A stretch of 7,523 bases of DNA from contig NZ_CAPJ01000279.1 in NCBI RefSeq assembly GCF_000331775.1, positions 1 through 7,523 on the forward strand, given 5' to 3'. Position numbers and translations under genes: made by a program. The stretch comes from Xanthomonas translucens pv. translucens DSM 18974. GTDB taxonomy: Bacteria > Pseudomonadota > Gammaproteobacteria > Xanthomonadales > Xanthomonadaceae. Below, in pieces: positions 1-7,471 of the stretch (the stretch's first letter is position 1; the number at the start of each line of letters is the position of its first letter). The notes beneath the pieces were generated by a model. That model had not been told where the DNA came from and made no database searches. It saw only the letters and a program-made list of their open reading frames with translations.

Positions 1-970
1 TGGCGACCACGGCGAAGCCGCGCCCGGCGGCGCCGGCATGCACCGCCTCGATGCTGGCGTTGATCGACAGGATGTTGGTCTGGAACGCGACCGCGTCGAT
101 CACCTCGATGACCTCGGTGGCGCGTGCCGAGCGCCGCTCCACCTCGCGCATCGCCTGGCCCAGCGCGCGCGCCGCCTCCACGCCCTGGCGCGCGCTGTCG
201 TCGGCGCTGGCCGCCACCGCGATCACCGCGCGCAGTTCCTGGTCCATTTCGCTCAGGCCCTGCAACAAGCGCCGGGTGGTCGCCACCACCGTCTGCAACG
301 CGTCCATCTGGGTCTGCGACTGCTGCGCCAGCTCGTCGTTCTCGGCGACCACGTGCGGCACGTCGGCGGCGATCTGCAGCGACAGCGCCACCGCCTGGCG
401 GATCGCCTCGGCCAGGTTGCCGAAGCCGGCCGACAGGCGCCGCCCAGGCATCGCCTCGGTCTCCTGCGCGGACAGCGGCGTGCGCAGGCCCAGTTCCAGG
501 TCGCACCCGGTCAGGCGCTCGCCGACCCGGTCCAGCAAGGCCTGCGCCTCGGCGCCGGCCTGCAGCCGCTGCGCCAGCGCCTGCAGCGCCGGGCTGGTCG
601 CGCCCTGCGTCTGTCCGGCGCTGAGCAGGAGAACGTCGCGCAGCAGCGCGGCGGTTTCCGGATGCGGCAGCGACAGCAGCCAACCCTCGCCGTCGCGATC
701 GCGCTGGTAGCGCACGCGCCGGGCAGGATCGGCGTGCGATGCCAGCCAACTGCCCTCGGCGCCGGCCAGCGCCGCCAACGGCAGGCCCCACACCGCTTCG
801 CTGGGTTCGCCGAGCAAGACCTCCGCACGCGCCCCGAGCAGGTCCAGCGCGGCCCGATTGGCGGCAGCGACCCGTCCCTGCGAGTCCAGCCGCAGCAACG
901 CCACCGGTGCATCCGGCAAGGCCGCGGCGTGTCCGGCATCGGCGCCGGGACTGCGTGTGAACAACGACAT
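1..970 (-). CDS. PAS-containing, cytoplasmic methyl-accepting chemotaxis protein (3' end outside window)
   Basis: Reading the minus strand from ATG at 970 gives 323 uninterrupted codons to the window edge, so the C-terminus is missing. Residues about 20-110 resemble a PAS sensor fold ([20 protein letters not shown] near the start). Residues about 200-323 are the descending helix of a chemoreceptor signalling domain, ending in the hairpin-tip motif FQTNIL followed by GRGFAVVA (296-323). No transmembrane segment or signal peptide is seen, which suggests a soluble cytoplasmic receptor that would signal through CheW/CheA. The ligand is unknown. The start at 970 is chosen because GGAG lies 9 bases upstream. 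An in-frame ATG at 1000 would add 10 residues but has no clear ribosome-binding site. The gene is divergent from the ilv operon and functionally unrelated to it. The tip differs from the E. coli Tsr consensus at usually conserved positions (see findings). Family assignment is firm; the exact role is not known. Confidence 0.88.
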   Translation of the reverse strand, partial: MSLFTRSPGADAGHAAALPDAPVALLRLDSQGRVAAANRAALDLLGARAEVLLGEPSEAVWGLPLAALAGAEGSWLASHADPARRVRYQRDRDGEGWLLSLPHPETAALLRDVLLLSAGQTQGATSPALQALAQRLQAGAEAQALLDRVGERLTGCDLELGLRTPLSAQETEAMPGRRLSAGFGNLAEAIRQAVALSLQIAADVPHVVAENDELAQQSQTQMDALQTVVATTRRLLQGLSEMDQELRAVIAVAASADDSARQGVEAARALGQAMREVERRSARATEVIEVIDAVAFQTNILSINASIEAVHAGAAGRGFAVVA

Positions 971-1318
971 CGTCTTCCGCTCCAGGAATCCTTTCGCCAT
1001 GGTATCGGCTGCCACCGTGCACGCTGAGCGGCACTGGCGCAACCGGGATCGGCGTCATGTGCGTTGCCTTGCGGATTAAGGCGCAGGCGCAGGCGTGGTC
1101 GTGCCTGTGCGCTGGCCAAGCAGCGCAGGCGCCGCCGCTGCCTGGTCGTTCGCCGCTGCAGGCCGGGCCGCTTGTAGACGCCACGCGGCAGCGGCGCGAG
1201 GCGCCGATTTTCCGCGCAATCGGCCGCGCGGGTTTCGCGCGGGCGCACCGTTTCAGGCGTAACGATGCTGTCCTGGCGCGGCTTTCGGCACATCCGCGGT
1301 TTCGCACCGGCGGCAGGG
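971..1318. other. Divergent intergenic region, no gene seen
   Basis: This GC-rich stretch lies between the chemoreceptor start and the ilv promoter. I see no convincing coding frame or RNA gene. It holds a 7-bp inverted repeat, GCCGATT/AATCGGC (1203-1209 and 1218-1224, 8-base loop). Just after it is an 8-base direct repeat, CGCGCGGG, at 1225-1232 and 1236-1243, spaced 11 bases start to start, about one helical turn. It should contain the promoter of the minus-strand gene, but no good sigma-70 pair was recognised. Regulator binding is speculative. Confidence 0.5.
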
Positions 1319-1347
1319 TTGACAGCCCGGTAAAGGCCATGTTTATC
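1319..1347 (+). promoter_or_regulatory. Predicted sigma-70 promoter of the ilvCGMA-leuA operon
   Basis: A perfect -35 hexamer TTGACA (1319-1324) is followed after 17 bases by a weaker -10 candidate, TTTATC (1342-1347). An overlapping alternative is TATCTC (1344-1349, 19-base spacer). Counting from either -10 puts the start of transcription at about 1353-1357, on or next to the A of the leader-peptide ATG at 1355. The -10 is poor (3 of 6 matches), so the call rests on the -35, the spacing, and the attenuator directly downstream. Confidence 0.65.
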
Positions 1348-1354
1348 TCGCTGC

Positions 1355-1483
1355 ATGTTGCATCGCCACACCAGCCCCAAGCCGACCCGCCTGCCCGCCG
1401 CGCTGCGCGCGGACCCCGCCGCGTCGCTCCTCGTACTCGTGCTTATTACCTCGCCCACAAGTGCGGGACGAACCGGCGTGTAA
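1355..1483 (+). CDS. ilvL: ilv operon leader peptide (42 aa), attenuator-coupled
   Basis: This short ORF runs from ATG 1355 to TAA 1481-1483. Residues 25-31 are Leu-Leu-Val-Leu-Val-Leu-Ile (1427-1447), the three end products of the operon, and Thr follows. This is the hallmark of a transcription-attenuation leader peptide, whose translation rather than its product is the function. The codons in the run (CTC, CTC, GTA, CTC, GTG, CTT, ATT) are mostly ones the structural genes avoid in favour of CTG, GTG and ATC, which should sharpen sensing of charged tRNA. No Shine-Dalgarno is placed correctly for ATG 1355, and the promoter predicts a transcript starting at that ATG, so leaderless initiation is likely. 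The N-terminal half (about 23 residues, Pro/Arg/Ala-rich) has no recognised role. The symbol is given by function. Confidence 0.85.
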   Translation: MLHRHTSPKPTRLPAALRADPAASLLVLVLITSPTSAGRTGV

Positions 1484-1540
1484 GCGACAAGCAGCCTGGA
1501 TTCGATCAGACCCCGCACCGGCAACGGCGCGGGGTTTTTC
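1415..1540 (+). promoter_or_regulatory. Branched-chain amino acid transcription attenuator (1:2 / 2:3 / 3:4 RNA structures)
   Basis: Three alternative pairings can be drawn by eye. Protector 1:2: 1430-1437 pairs with 1460-1467 (8 bp including two G-U), then 1439-1441 with 1456-1458. Weaker outer pairs are 1424-1426 with 1469-1471 and 1418-1421 with 1474-1477. Strand 1 is the Leu/Val codon run itself. Antiterminator 2:3: GTGCGGG at 1461-1467 is perfectly complementary to CCCGCAC at 1512-1518, helped by CGAA 1469-1472 with TTCG 1501-1504. Terminator 3:4 is listed separately. A ribosome stalled at 1427-1447 would cover strand 1 and leave strand 2 free, so the antiterminator forms and ilvC is transcribed. 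A ribosome reaching the stop at 1481 would cover strand 2 and let the terminator form. This matches the classical his/leu/ilv attenuation logic. The pairings are seen in the sequence; the mechanism is inferred from them. Confidence 0.85.
1511..1539 (+). terminator. Attenuator intrinsic terminator upstream of ilvC
   Basis: CCCCGC (1511-1516) pairs with GCGGGG (1529-1534). After an A1517/C1528 mismatch, CCG (1518-1520) pairs with CGG (1525-1527) around a GCAA tetraloop (1521-1524), a stable GNRA type. Five T residues follow at 1535-1539, then CATTTT. The left arm is the same strand that the antiterminator uses, so the two structures exclude each other. Confidence 0.9.
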
Positions 1541-1605
1541 ATTTTAGTAACCGCGAAACACACGCATCCCTTCCTCCCCCACACCGTCCCAAGGAAATCT
1601 GCCCC

Positions 1606-2613
1606 ATGACCAGTTCCGCCCAGCCCACCACCAAGATCGCCATCGTCGGTTACGGCAGCCAAGGTCGCGCGCACGCGCTGAACCTGCGCGAGTCCGGCTT
1701 CGACGTCACTGTCGGCCTGCGCGCGGGCGGCCCGACCGAAGCCAAGGCGCAGGCCGACGGCTTCGTGGTGAAGAGTCCCGCCGAAGCGGTCAAGGACGCC
1801 GACCTGGTCGCGGTACTGACCCCGGACATGGTGCAGAAGAAGCTGTACGACGAGGTGCTGGCGCCGAACATGAAGCAGGGCGCCTGCCTGCTGTTCGCGC
1901 ACGGCCTGAACGTGCATTTCGACATGATCAAGCCGCGTGCCGACCTGGACGTGGTGCTGGTCGCGCCGAAGGGCCCGGGCGCGCTGGTGCGCCGCGAATA
2001 CGAGATCGGCCGCGGCGTGCCATGCATCTGGGCGGTGTACCAGGACAAGAGCGGCAAGGCCGAGCAGTTCGCGCTCGAGTACGCCGCCGGCCTGGGCGGC
2101 GCGCGCGCCAACCTGATCAAGACCACCTTCAAGGAAGAGACCGAGACCGACCTGTTCGGCGAGCAGGCGGTGCTGTGCGGCGGCGCCTCGTCGCTGGTCC
2201 AGGCCGGTTTCGAAGTGCTGGTGGAAGCCGGCTACCAGCCGGAAATCGCCTACTACGAAGTGCTGCACGAACTGAAGCTGATCGTGGACCTGTTCTACGA
2301 AGGCGGCATCACCCGCATGCTCGAGTTCGTCTCCGAAACCGCGCAGTACGGCGACTACGTCAGCGGCCCGCGGGTCATCGACGCGGCCACCAAGGAGCGC
2401 ATGCGCGCCGTGCTGACCGACATCCAGAACGGCACCTTCACCAAGAACTGGGTCGCCGAATACGAAGCCGGCCTGCCGAACTACAACGCGTTCAAGCAGG
2501 CCGACCTGCAGCACCCGATCGAAGTGGTCGGCAAGCAGTTGCGCGCCAAGATGGTCTGGCTGAACGGCGACGCCGCTGCTGCCAAGCCGGCCGCGACAGG
2601 CCAAGCCGCGTAA
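1606..2613 (+). CDS. ilvC: Ketol-acid reductoisomerase, class I (short form)
   Basis: This 335-residue enzyme catalyses the Mg2+-dependent alkyl migration and NAD(P)H reduction of 2-acetolactate or 2-aceto-2-hydroxybutyrate, in valine/leucine and isoleucine synthesis. The Rossmann motif [10 protein letters not shown] is at 15-24. Catalytic and metal residues expected for class I are present: H99 (FAHGLN), K122 (APKGPG), D182 and E186 (ETDLFGEQ), E218 and E222 (YYEVLHEL) and S243 (FVSETA). The all-alpha knotted C-terminal domain runs from about 175 to 320 and ends in an Ala-rich tail. The length fits class I, not the longer class II of E. coli. The start at ATG 1606 has AAGGAAA at 1591-1597. 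The frame is open further upstream, but that part lies in the leader and terminator. The cofactor loop after beta-2 reads [11 protein letters not shown] (38-48), without the usual serines (see findings). It is the first gene after the attenuator, 43 bases before ilvG. Confidence 0.97.
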   Translation: MTSSAQPTTKIAIVGYGSQGRAHALNLRESGFDVTVGLRAGGPTEAKAQADGFVVKSPAEAVKDADLVAVLTPDMVQKKLYDEVLAPNMKQGACLLFAHGLNVHFDMIKPRADLDVVLVAPKGPGALVRREYEIGRGVPCIWAVYQDKSGKAEQFALEYAAGLGGARANLIKTTFKEETETDLFGEQAVLCGGASSLVQAGFEVLVEAGYQPEIAYYEVLHELKLIVDLFYEGGITRMLEFVSETAQYGDYVSGPRVIDAATKERMRAVLTDIQNGTFTKNWVAEYEAGLPNYNAFKQADLQHPIEVVGKQLRAKMVWLNGDAAAAKPAATGQAA

Positions 2614-2656
2614 CCCGCGGCTCCCCCACCCGCTTCCACCGAAAGGTCGCCACCGT

Positions 2657-4378
2657 ATGAACTCCTCCGCTCACGGCACGCCCCGCAACGGCGCGCGCTG
2701 GCTGACGCAGGCCCTGGAAGCCGAAGGCGTGGACACGCTGTTCGGCTATCCGGGCGGCACCATCATGCCGTTCTACGACGCGCTGGTAGACAGCCAGCTC
2801 AAGCACATCCTGGTCCGCCACGAGCAGGGCGCGGCGCTGGCCGCCAACGGCTACGCCCGTGCCAGCGGGCGGGTCGGTGTCTGCGTCGCCACGTCCGGTC
2901 CGGGCGCCTCCAACCTGGTCACCGGCATCGCCGATGCGATGCTGGACTCGGTGCCGATGATCTGCCTGACCGGGCAGGTCGCCACGCCGCTACTGGGTAC
3001 CGACGCGTTCCAGGAACTGGACGTGTTCGGGCTGACCCTGCCGATCGTCAAGCACAGCTTCCTGGTGCGCCGCGTGGACGACCTGCCGCAGGTGCTGCGC
3101 GACGCGTTCCGCATCGCCCGCGAAGGCCGTCCGGGGCCGGTGCTGATCGATCTGCCCAAGGACGTGCAGCTGGGCGACGCCTCGCACTTGCCCGACCACG
3201 TGCCGGCCGCGGTCCCGGCACCACCGGCACCGCACGCCGCGGCCCTGGCCGAGGCGCTGGCGGCGATTGCCGGCGCCGACAAGCCGGTGATCTACGGCGG
3301 TGGCGGCATCGCCCTGGCCAATGCGGTGGACGCATTCCGCCAGTTCGTCGACATCACCCGCATCCCCACCGTGCTGACCCTGCGCGGGCTGGGCGCGCTG
3401 CCGCACGGGCATCCGTACTACCTGGGCATGCTCGGCATGCACGGCACCCGCGCCGCCAACATGGCGGTGCAGGAGTCGGACCTGCTGATCGTGGTCGGCG
3501 CGCGCTTTGACGACCGCGCCACCGGCAAGCTGGCCGAGTTCGCCCCGTTCGCGCGGGTCATCCACCTGGATGCCGACGCCTGCGAGATCTCCAAGCTGCG
3601 CCATGCCGACATCGCCGTGCCCGGCGATGTGGCCGAAGCGTTGCGTGCGCTGAGCGCGGCGACCAGCACCTGCGAGGCGTGGCACGCGCGCTGCGTCGGC
3701 CATCGCGAAAAGTTCGGCACCCGCTACGACGCGCCGGGCGATGACATCTACGCGCCCGGCCTGCTGAAGCGGCTGAGCGAGTTGGCCCCGGCCGACACGG
3801 TGATCGCCTGCGACGTCGGCCAGCACCAGATGTGGGTGGCCCAGCACTGCCGCTTCAACCATCCGCGCAACCACCTGACCAGCGGTGCGCTGGGCACGAT
3901 GGGCTTCGGCCTGCCGGCGGCGATGGGCGCGCAGTTCGCCTGCCCCGACCGCACCGTGGTGCTGGTCAGCGGCGACGGCAGTTTCATGATGAACGTGCAG
4001 GAGCTGGTCACCATCGCGCGCTGCAAGCTGCCGGTGAAGATCGTGCTGCTGGACAACAGTTCGCTGGGCATGGTGCGGCAGTGGCAGGAGTTGTTCTTCG
4101 CCGAGCGCTACAGCGAGATCGACCTGTCCGACAATCCGGACTTCGCCGCGCTGGCGCAGGTGTTCGGCATCCCGGCCAAGCGCATCACCGCGCGCGGCCA
4201 AGTCGAGGATGGTCTGGCCGAACTGCTGGCGCAACCGGGTCCGGCGCTGCTGCACGTGGCCATCGACGCGCGCGCCAACGTGTGGCCGCTGGTGCCGCCG
4301 AACACCGCCAACAGCACCATGCTGGAGAGCAATCCCGCGACCCAGCGCCAGGAGACCGTCCATGCGATACCAGCTTGA
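2657..4378 (+). CDS. ilvG: Acetolactate synthase large (catalytic) subunit, isozyme II type
   Basis: This 573-residue ThDP-, Mg- and FAD-dependent enzyme condenses pyruvate with pyruvate or 2-oxobutyrate, the first common step of branched-chain synthesis. The N-terminal ThDP-binding domain contains FGYPGG (29-34) and the catalytic Glu56 in RHEQGAA. A central FAD-binding region (about 200-345) includes GMLGMHGT (257-264) and GARFDDR (281-287). The C-terminal domain carries the ThDP motif GDGSFMMN (439-446) and GMVRQWQ (471-477), whose Trp is the site known for herbicide sensitivity in the family. The sequence resembles recalled E. coli IlvG more than IlvB or IlvI, for example TDAFQE, KHSFLV and the VWPLVPP C-terminus. 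It has about 10 extra residues at the N-terminus and about 20 at the C-terminus. GAAAGG at 2641-2646 serves ATG 2657. It overlaps ilvM by 17 bases, which suggests coupled synthesis of the two subunits. No frameshift like that of E. coli K-12 ilvG is seen. Confidence 0.97.
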   Translation: MNSSAHGTPRNGARWLTQALEAEGVDTLFGYPGGTIMPFYDALVDSQLKHILVRHEQGAALAANGYARASGRVGVCVATSGPGASNLVTGIADAMLDSVPMICLTGQVATPLLGTDAFQELDVFGLTLPIVKHSFLVRRVDDLPQVLRDAFRIAREGRPGPVLIDLPKDVQLGDASHLPDHVPAAVPAPPAPHAAALAEALAAIAGADKPVIYGGGGIALANAVDAFRQFVDITRIPTVLTLRGLGALPHGHPYYLGMLGMHGTRAANMAVQESDLLIVVGARFDDRATGKLAEFAPFARVIHLDADACEISKLRHADIAVPGDVAEALRALSAATSTCEAWHARCVGHREKFGTRYDAPGDDIYAPGLLKRLSELAPADTVIACDVGQHQMWVAQHCRFNHPRNHLTSGALGTMGFGLPAAMGAQFACPDRTVVLVSGDGSFMMNVQELVTIARCKLPVKIVLLDNSSLGMVRQWQELFFAERYSEIDLSDNPDFAALAQVFGIPAKRITARGQVEDGLAELLAQPGPALLHVAIDARANVWPLVPPNTANSTMLESNPATQRQETVHAIPA

Positions 4379-4610
4379 CCTGGTGCTGAAGCCGGTCGAA
4401 GGCGCGCTGCTGCGGGCGATCGGCATGGCCGAGCGGCGCGGCTTCGCGCCGCTGTCGATCCGCGGCGCGTCGGCGGCCGACGACGCCGGCCGCTGGCACC
4501 TGCAGATGGTGGTGGACGGCACTCGCCCCGGCGAGAGCCTGCGCCTGCAGATGGAGAAGGTGTACGACTGTGAGTCGGTGCGGGTCACTGCGCTGGATGT
4601 AGCGCCATGA
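4362..4610 (+). CDS. ilvM: Acetolactate synthase small regulatory subunit (single ACT domain)
   Basis: This 82-residue protein has the size and pattern of IlvM-type small subunits: one ACT domain with beta-1 YQLDLVLKP (3-11), a helix containing LLRAIGMAERRGF (16-28), then strands around LSIRG, WHLQMVVDG (45-53) and VRVTALDV (73-80). It should bind IlvG, raise its activity and perhaps modulate feedback by branched-chain amino acids. Small subunits of this short type often give weak or no valine inhibition, but that cannot be read here. AGGAG at 4350-4354 lies 7 bases before ATG 4362, inside the end of ilvG. The start overlaps ilvG by 17 bases in another frame, consistent with translational coupling and matched stoichiometry. 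Its TGA (4608-4610) is directly followed by the heptad repeat element. Confidence 0.92.
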   Translation: MRYQLDLVLKPVEGALLRAIGMAERRGFAPLSIRGASAADDAGRWHLQMVVDGTRPGESLRLQMEKVYDCESVRVTALDVAP

Positions 4611-4616
4611 AGCTGT

Positions 4617-4797
4617 CGGGACCGGGGACCGGGCACCGGGGACCGGGGCTGGGCCTTGCGGGCGTTTTGAGCGGCGCGCGCTGCCCGCGCTTTTCCGCTC
4701 GTTTGCATGCCCGCCCGCGGAGGGGCCTTCTTCCATGGAGGTTGCTTCTTCGTGGCAACCCGATTTTCCGCGTCCCCGGTCCCCGGTCCCTGGTCCC
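4617..4797. repeat. Intra-operon element with inverted arrays of 7-bp GGGGACC repeats
   Basis: The left arm (4617-4648) is about four head-to-tail copies of a heptad of the form GGGGACC, with variants. The right arm (4772-4797) is about three and a half copies in the opposite orientation, so the arms are largely complementary. The core of about 120 bases holds two smaller inverted repeats: GCGGGC (4658-4663) with GCCCGC (4683-4688), which encloses AGCG/CGCT (4670-4673 and 4679-4682), and GGTTGC (4740-4745) with GCAACC (4755-4760, 9-base loop). In RNA this would form one long branched hairpin. I recall similar heptad-flanked intergenic elements in xanthomonads. It encodes no transposase, so it resembles a REP-like or MITE-like passive element. 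It begins 6 bases after the ilvM stop and ends 11 bases before the likely ilvA ATG. Confidence 0.8.
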
Positions 4798-4808
4798 GCA
4801 CCCGCCCC

Positions 4809-5911
4809 ATGCCTGAACCCGGCCGCCCCGCCCCGCAGGAGCCCGACGTAGCCGACGTAGCGGTCAGCGTCGCCGACGTGCTGGCCGCGCAGGCGCGGCT
4901 GCGCCGCTACCTGCCGCCGACGCCGGTGCACTATGCCGAGCGTTTCGGGGTGTGGCTGAAGCTGGAGAACCTGCAGCGCACCGGGTCCTACAAGGTGCGC
5001 GGCGCGCTGAATGCGCTGCTGGCCGGGCTGGAACGCGGCGACGAGCGGACCGTGATCTGCGCCTCGGCCGGCAACCATGCGCAGGGCGTGGCCTGGGCCG
5101 CACACCGCCTGGGCGTGCAGGCGATCACGGTGATGCCGCACGGCGCGCCGCAGACCAAGATCGCCGGCGTCGCCCACTGGGGCGCCACCGTGCGCCAGCA
5201 CGGCGACAGCTACGACGAGGCCTACGCCTTCGCCCGCGAACTGGCCGAGCAGAACGGCTACCGCTTCCTGTCCGCGTTCGACGACCCGGACGTGATCGCC
5301 GGCCAGGGCACGGTCGGCATCGAGCTGGCCGCGCACGCCCCGGACGTGGTGATCGTGCCGATCGGCGGCGGCGGCCTGGCCGCCGGGGTGGCCCTGGCGC
5401 TGCGCTCGCAGGGCGTGCGCATCGTCGGCGCCCAGGTCGAGGGCGTGGACTCGATGGCGCGGGCGATCCGCGGCGATATCCGCGCGATCGACCCGGTACC
5501 CACCCTGGCCGACGGCGTCAAGGTTAAAATACCCGGGTTCATCACCCGCCGGCTGTGCGCCAGCCTGCTCGACGACGTGGTGATCGTGCGCGAGGCGGAA
5601 CTGCGTGAAACGCTGGTCCGCCTGGCGCTGGAGGAGCACGTCATCGCCGAAGGCGCCGGCGCGCTGGCCCTGGCGGCCGGCCGCCGCGTCTCCGGCAAGC
5701 GCAAATGCGCGGTGGTGTCCGGTGGCAACATCGACGCCGGCGTGCTGGCGACGCTGCTGTCGGAGGTGCGCCCACGCGCGCCCCGCAAGCCGCGCCGCCG
5801 CAATGCCGAGCGACTTCGCAACCAACGTGCCGCCGCCCCGCCCGCTCCCGCTCGCCCCGTGTCTTCGCTCCCCCATCCGCCAGCCACCGCCGCCGTAGAG
5901 GAAACCATCTG

Positions 5912-5915
<4 letters not shown>
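4809..5915 (+). CDS. ilvA: Threonine dehydratase (threonine deaminase), short form without ACT domain
   Basis: This 368-residue PLP enzyme would convert L-threonine to 2-oxobutyrate and ammonia, the entry to isoleucine synthesis. It shows fold-type II motifs: the PLP lysine K62 in GSYKVRG (59-65), the substrate loop SAGNHAQG (86-93), the glycine-rich phosphate loop GGGGL (186-190), and SGGN (304-307) near the pyridine nitrogen. The catalytic domain ends near residue 320. The tail (321-368) is Arg-, Pro- and Ala-rich with no ACT-like regulatory domain, so it resembles TdcB in length rather than E. coli IlvA; allosteric control by isoleucine through that domain is therefore not expected. Context argues for the biosynthetic role. 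The start is uncertain: ATG 4809 gives a sensible N-terminus but no Shine-Dalgarno. In-frame GTG 4752 has GGAGG at 4737-4741 but lies inside the repeat element, and ATG 4707 has neither. The stop overlaps the leuA GTG start. Confidence 0.93.

Positions 5916-7471
<1,556 letters not shown>

Noticed and set aside
1002..1009. Minus-strand GCCGATAC resembling a sigma-28 -10 box for the chemoreceptor gene
   Set aside because: The -10 match is good and would place the transcript start just before ATG 970, but the expected TAAA-type -35 at 1021-1028 is absent, so it is not supported.
38..1027. Long plus-strand ORF of 329 residues opposite the chemoreceptor
   Set aside because: Its translation is low-complexity Arg/Gln/His/Leu sequence typical of an antisense shadow in GC-rich DNA, and the minus strand there encodes clear chemoreceptor motifs.
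1057..1605. N-terminal extension of ilvC using the open upstream frame
   Set aside because: The extension would read through the promoter, leader peptide and terminator in another frame, has no family similarity, and a good ribosome-binding site sits before ATG 1606.
1339..1605. ATG at 1339 as the leader-peptide start
   Set aside because: It overlaps the -10 region, is in the ilvC frame rather than the LLVLVLI frame, and has no stop before ilvC. It cannot give an attenuation leader peptide.
4617..4797. CRISPR-like array
   Set aside because: The repeats are contiguous 7-mers without spacers and the two arms are inverted, so this is a tandem/inverted repeat element, not CRISPR.
2990..4810. 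Minus-strand 606-residue ORF across ilvG and ilvM
   Set aside because: It is an antisense shadow rich in Arg, His, Gln and Gly with no motifs, lying over strongly supported plus-strand enzymes.
4607..4816. 69-residue ORF starting in the ATGA of the ilvM stop
   Set aside because: It is a translation of the heptad repeat element, in a different frame from ilvA and with no recognisable protein features.
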